The notes below the pieces were generated by a model that saw only the letters and a program-made list of their open reading frames with translations, was not told the DNA's origin and ran no database searches. Positions 58,769 through 64,000 of a stretch of 64,000 nucleotides of DNA are shown in pieces (position 1 is the first letter of the stretch; every line of letters starts with the position of its first letter). The translations under genes and the position numbers were made by a program. The DNA lies in NCBI GenBank assembly GCA_951812925.1, contig OX638368.1:160752492-160816491 (forward strand), in the 5' to 3' direction. Source of the DNA: Calliopum simillimum. Its lineage: Eukaryota; Arthropoda; Insecta; Diptera; Lauxaniidae.

Positions 58769-61700
58769 CTGTAACATAAAGATGAAAAGCCGCTTATTAG
58801 AAACGTGCGATGAATTAAAAATAAGCTTAAGGCTTAAACAAAATAAATAAAATTAAAAAATAAATTTAAAAAAAAGCAACAAAAATAAAAATTCGTTTTG
58901 GAGCAATAAAGTTGTCAAATAAAACGAAAAAAAAAAACTAAAGAAACGAAATTGAAAACATGCAAAAACTTTCGCTACGCTCTCGTACAACCAACCAACC
59001 ACGTCCTATACGTAATAAACGTGGTGGGTAACACGCAACAGCGATTTGTAACACTTGTCAACTTAATTTTGATCCTTTAAACTTGAGGCTCAGTAAAACT
59101 GACAGTTTTGAAAAACTTTGCTACTTATTGGCATTAAATAGGTTTGTACTTCGGTGGGCCTGATAAGAGGCGTGCCAAGGTGACTTTTATTGCGTACAGC
59201 CAAATTGAGTCATTTGTTTGGATATTGGAAAGAGAAGGAAAATCTATAACCAAATGATTTTCCATTGTGTTATCATATTTGGAGAAGCGAAACATTAATT
59301 TTAAAGTATTTATAGAATAGTTTCTTACTAACGAATAAAGTTCAAATTACAAATTTAACTTTTAAATTCTTTTTCCCAGCATATTAGGCCAGTTCTGCTA
59401 ATAAATCCTCATTACATTTTTTAAAATTACATTTCAAGTAAATGGATCAGCACTGAAACTTAAGAGGATGTTGCTGTTTAAAAACTTTACCAAATTGCTA
59501 ATGTTTGCATTTGCAGTTAAGGGAAAGCAGGTGTGGTTAAGAAAAGTTTTCGCCTTTTTTCTTCTTCCTTTAAATAACAAACAAACAAACGAAACCTCAA
59601 GGGATTTCCTTGCCATGTTCGCATTGCTAAAAGAATGAATGAAATTTTTATATTTCCATTATGTTTAGTTGACGAAGAAAAATCTCACTTAAAACATCAG
59701 ACAGACAAATAAAACGACAGAAAGCCAGGCAGCCAGACAGAGTATTTGTGCTACCATGTGCTACCCATATTCAATCCGCCTGTAGAGTGGAAAGAAAAAA
59801 GTAATGAACGTGGTAATAATAATTTACTTTATTAGCTTAAATTGCCATTAAAGACAATGAAAATACAAACAATACGGAAAAGTGCCAAAGTGTTTCACAG
59901 TGAAAAGTTTTAAATTTAAATTCTTTGCTTTTTTTCCGCTACTTTTCGTATGCAGAACAAGTTACCTTCCCCGTTTTTCTGGGGTAGCGTTGGAAAAAGA
60001 AAAAAACGGCACCGTCTTAGTGCAGACGCACCTTTATTTGGTTTTCCTTGTTTCTTTATTTTTTACTTGCAACCTCAGAAAAATAGCAATTTTCTCATTT
60101 AATGGCTTCTGAAGACAATTTTTTTTTCGCGGGGTATCGCCTGCTGCTGCTGCCGCCGCTGTTTATATTAGCAGAAGGCGTGTGAATGACCCTATAAAAT
60201 TTTAAGAGGGTGTCACCACCATCGCACTCTTGACACTTACACTTTTTATGTATTTTTTTCTTGCGCTTCTTTGTTGCTGTTGTTGTTGTAGTGAGGATGT
60301 CATTTAAATAAATATTAATATCATATTAAATTTGAAAATTGCTCACTTTGTTGATTGTGTCAAGGCCTCCATTTGCAGAAAATTGCAATCAAAATTATTC
60401 ATAGAAACATTACTGAGTCTACATTTTGTAGGAAAACTCATTTTTATTTCGAAGGTATAGTTGGTATATTTCGAAAGTATTTCTAACAAAATACTTTGAG
60501 AGAATGGGTGGAAAAATCGATATACTTATATATCGAAAAACTGTATTTTGCGAGGGTTTTTTGGGTCACTGATTACGAATCTGATGTTAAATTTTTAAAA
60601 AACAAAATGGCGGACTCAAAATGGCAAAAACAACACTTGCACAATTTTTCCATCTTATTTAAAAATTTGTTTCAAAACTTAAACTTTGACAGAGTTGTGT
60701 GCAATGGTAATTGATTTACATAAAAATGGGTCTTAGATTCCTAAGTTGTATACTAATATACAAATTTTATCATTTCAGGCGAGCACCACATATTGACACT
60801 TGGCAAGCAATATGAGTTAAATTTTCTTTGGCATCTCAATTTTGTTATATGGTTTAGAAAAGGTTTCAATCTTCTTTAACCAAAAAAAAAAAAACATCTT
60901 GGCGGTATGACTCGGTATAAATTAGTTCTTGGCTTTTTTTCATTACAAATGCTAAGTGATTTTGTTAAATAATTTGATTTTCAGTTAATCACATTTATCA
61001 AAAAAGTATAACTTTTTGAGTTCAAAGGTTCGATAGTATTCTCTTTTACAAAAAGATTCTATATTTAAAATTTCAAATCGGTTCAGTTTAACAATAACCA
61101 CGCAATTTTTACAGTGAGCACTTAATTTTTACTTTCAACTCACAAAATTTTTCGTCTGATAAGCGTTCTTTTGGAGAGATCCCTAAAGCGTTGTAGGATC
61201 TGTATCTGGATCTTTTTTATCAATTTTTTGAGGTCTATGAATGTCAGTTAGACAATGCAGTAAACAAAATGTTAATTTAAAACAACTTTTTTTACGATTT
61301 TTGGCCAGCTTTTTACCAAGCTGAATAGGTGTCTGTTGGAAAGTTTGAAAGAAACAAAAAATACGTGTTTTTGGGTATTTTTGTACTAAATTTTTAATTA
61401 CTTTGATCATCAAAATTTGTGTACGCGAATTTTGTTTCTACCACTGACCTATCAATGTTGGAATCATATATGTTTCTTGTTTGAGCACAGTGTAATTTAA
61501 TTGGGTTCAATTTTTTTTTTAAACATTTAAGTTTCTACACTCAACGAATGATTTTTACAAATAAACAACAGAGTTTATTGAAACAATGAATTCTGTGCTC
61601 AGATGGCAAAACCTGGTATCGATTATTTTCTGCGAAAATGTGTTATGTAGTCCAAGATAATGTTCTCATTGAGATCTATAAGCAGACAATAACAGATTTG

Positions 61701-64000
61701 CTCTAAGGTTTATAGTTCCTTAGAAAAACAACTTGAAATAAAGGACATTGTGATATTTTTATATCAACTGAATCTTTAAATTTGCAATGAAAACATGCGA
61801 TGCCAGCTTTTGCTATCTGAGTACAGATTTATTATGGAATATTACATTATATACTTTATTTTAAACATGTGTTTGAATATTCTTGAAAAAAATATGTATT
61901 TTTACCGAAGCGTGCGGGAACCTTTCATGCTAAAGCTCACATTGATATAGCTTCATATACGTTTTGGAAAAAAATAGAAGAACATTGAAATTTTGCATGC
62001 TTAATATGTTGTATGTAGTTAGTTAAGAAAAATTAAAAAAATGTTCCTACCTTCCATAGAAAATTAACTTAAAATCTTTAACCCTAAAAGTATGCAACGT
62101 ATTATCTCTACACACAATTACTTACATATATTGCAAACTCGCATTGAAAACCATAAGAACTTTTTTAGATATTGATTAGTTTTTCAATTGGCTTAAACAT
62201 TTTTCGACTTAAATTGAAAGAGTAGATTCACAGCTTTTTTTTGGTTAAAAGACGTAGCTAGAAATAGCCAACTTACTTAGTAATTTTTCAAAAACTCAAG
62301 AAAAAGTATTATACTCGTAAATTGAAGCTTAATTTTGTACATTATTACTTCAATGTATAATTTAAATTTGTATCAAAGTCAATATATGAAACGTGATTTA
62401 ATGAAATCGCTTCAAATCCAATTATCACACACCATCCTTTATATTATAGAGCCATAGAAATTCAATCAATTGGCCATTTAAATAAAAATGAATCATTTAG
62501 CAGCATTTTTTTTTTTTTTTTTTTTTTTTGTCGTAAAAATGACACGATAGAGCGACACAAAAATTCATAAAAATTTGCGTAAAAGACGCATAAAATTAAA
62601 AATAATTGCGTCCGCCCGAACTCAACAAACGAGACACTTGATGCGCATTCCAGCGTGCCATCTCACTCACACGTGCCTATAAAAAAAAGCCGGCAATTTG
62701 ACAGCTTAGTGAGTACGAAACATTTTACTTTACGATGGTAGGTACAGTGATATTGAGATCAATTGTTTCTGAAAGAAAAGTTCAAATAATGCATAGGGCA
62801 ATCCTAAATTAATGTTGAATTTTCTGGGGTGAGTGCCGTGGTTGTGCAGACATCTGAAATTGTTGCACAAATGGTAATGCAATTGACGCCACCGTGTAAC
62901 AGGCGCCAGAGACAATTCAATCACAAATTCAAAACTCAAAAAGCTTTGACATTCATGTAGATTTCGTCTCGGATTTGAAACGTCGCAATGACACCGAAAT
63001 ACGCGTATCTACACCTAACTGAAATCATTTGCACATACATAAATCTTTATGAGCGCTGAATGGTGCTGCCAGACTGTCTGCGAATGAACGGCGCTGATAG
63101 GTAGAGGTGGCTGGTGGTTACCTAAATCATTGAGTTGATGAAGCGGAAAGGGAAGTTAAATTTGAGTACCAAAATTTCATATGTTCCGAAAGCGAATTTC
63201 GTTGTTAAGGGAACCAAAAAATAATAAATACAAAGTCACTAAAATTCGTGCAAATCATCATTTCCCCTACAATCAACCTACAACAAACTGCACCTGCATC
63301 AACAAACCGAACCGAACTCTTTGAGCAACAACAATTCAAAAGAGAAACGAAAAAGAAAAAACTCATAAGAGAGAGCGCCAAATATATATGCTTCAGCGAG
63401 CGAAAAGAGCATATGAGAGCAGCGACGACAATCATTTCCCCAACTTAGGGCTGTCAATGTGTGCGAATCATTTGAGTTGACTTGTATCGTTAAATAACGA
63501 TAACTCAATTTGCGTTTTGAGAGCGCGAGAAAATTATGGCAGACTCGTTTTGGATCAAAAGTTTGCACCTTTAAGTTTCGCTATGAATTCGGAAATACGA
63601 AAAAAATTCAATAAAAAGTAAAAAATTTTTATTTTTGCTTGTGGTCGAATGAGTTTCTCGCATGTATCATGCATATGTATTGCAATAGATAAGAAACTGC
63701 CAACAACAACAATGTTGGAGATGAATGGGTGGAGAGTTTTTGCATTCGGCCTTCGTCTTTTCATTCCTATTGAATTGAGGAACTGAAATATTTTTTCGCC
63801 GACATTTTTAAACTTTTTTTTTGATTTTGCTAGCGATAATTTGCAGAAGGTGGGCTAAAGTTAAGGCACTACCTGTTTCTTTTGAAGAGGAATTTTATAC
63901 TCTGCAGCGAAATTGCATTTCGACGTCGTTGCTTTGGATGCCTTAAGTGAGGCCTCAGCATTTAACAAATTAAGTGAATTCGCCGCAAGTACAAAAAGAC
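58769..64000 (-). other. hth: hth intron upstream of the RWCRREW exon, partial
   Basis: 5.2 kb of intron preceding the TTACAG acceptor. No further hth exon was found up to the right edge. 59,580-60,330 and 62,560-63,960 are less AT-rich and single-copy-looking, hence candidate regulatory DNA. 60,400-62,500 is AT-rich with a T24 run at 62,506-62,529. Small frames here carry no recognised motif. Confidence 0.55.

Overview
This is eukaryotic DNA from a higher (schizophoran) fly. It is AT-rich, full of decayed transposons and GTT/CAA microsatellites, and has no prokaryotic gene organisation. The anchor is one gene on the minus strand, homothorax (hth), which encodes the Meis/TALE-class homeodomain partner of Extradenticle. 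Three hth coding exons can be read with exact splice sites. From 5' to 3' of the gene (right to left) they are a 96-bp exon at 58,768-58,673, a 24-bp microexon at 38,420-38,397, and a 149-bp exon at 13,072-12,924 that carries the acidic linker, the N-terminal arm and helix 1 of the homeodomain. The reading phases fit: G|AC completes Asp between the first two exons, and G|GT completes Gly between the last two. The upstream Hth/Meis domain exons lie beyond the right edge, and the rest of the homeodomain lies beyond the left edge. I cannot fix the species. A tephritid-like or related large-genome fly fits the sequence style, but that is inference.

Everything else is intron: two complete introns of 25.3 kb and 20.3 kb, plus parts of two more. 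I found no convincing nested protein gene or RNA gene. The introns hold many transposable elements. Coding relics are three mariner/IS630-type transposase pseudogenes (6.6-7.1 kb, 37.3-37.6 kb, 46.8-47.7 kb) and two 3' ends of non-LTR retrotransposons (3.5-3.8 kb minus, 46.5-46.7 kb plus). Non-coding elements with recognisable ends are a piggyBac-type element with TTAA flanks (15,325-16,340), a 403-bp hAT-type MITE with an 8-bp target duplication and palindromic GACCAA arrays (29,640-30,042), a 3.7-kb element with perfect 27-bp inverted ends and TTA flanks (54,331-58,031, PIF/Harbinger-like), a 1.36-kb element with GGGTGATTCT ends in an AT-repeat target (33,357-34,711), and several smaller MITEs.

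The most striking feature is the number of foldback structures. There is a 1.05-kb near-perfect hairpin (18,297-19,342), a 0.77-kb hairpin (52,769-53,539), a Foldback-like element made of opposed arrays of a 29-bp repeat (50,808-51,845), a palindromic field of a 14-bp unit (33,916-34,276), and an inverted repeat inside the 3.7-kb element. All lie in hth introns and would be transcribed in the hth primary transcript.

The hth splice layout is also of interest. The 24-nt microexon can be skipped without changing frame. Retention of the intron that follows it would add 25 residues and a stop, giving a homeodomain-less protein. The retained stretch contains a 23-bp tandem duplication. An ultraconserved exon-intron junction with intron retention is known in dipteran hth, so this is the part of the window most worth comparing between species.
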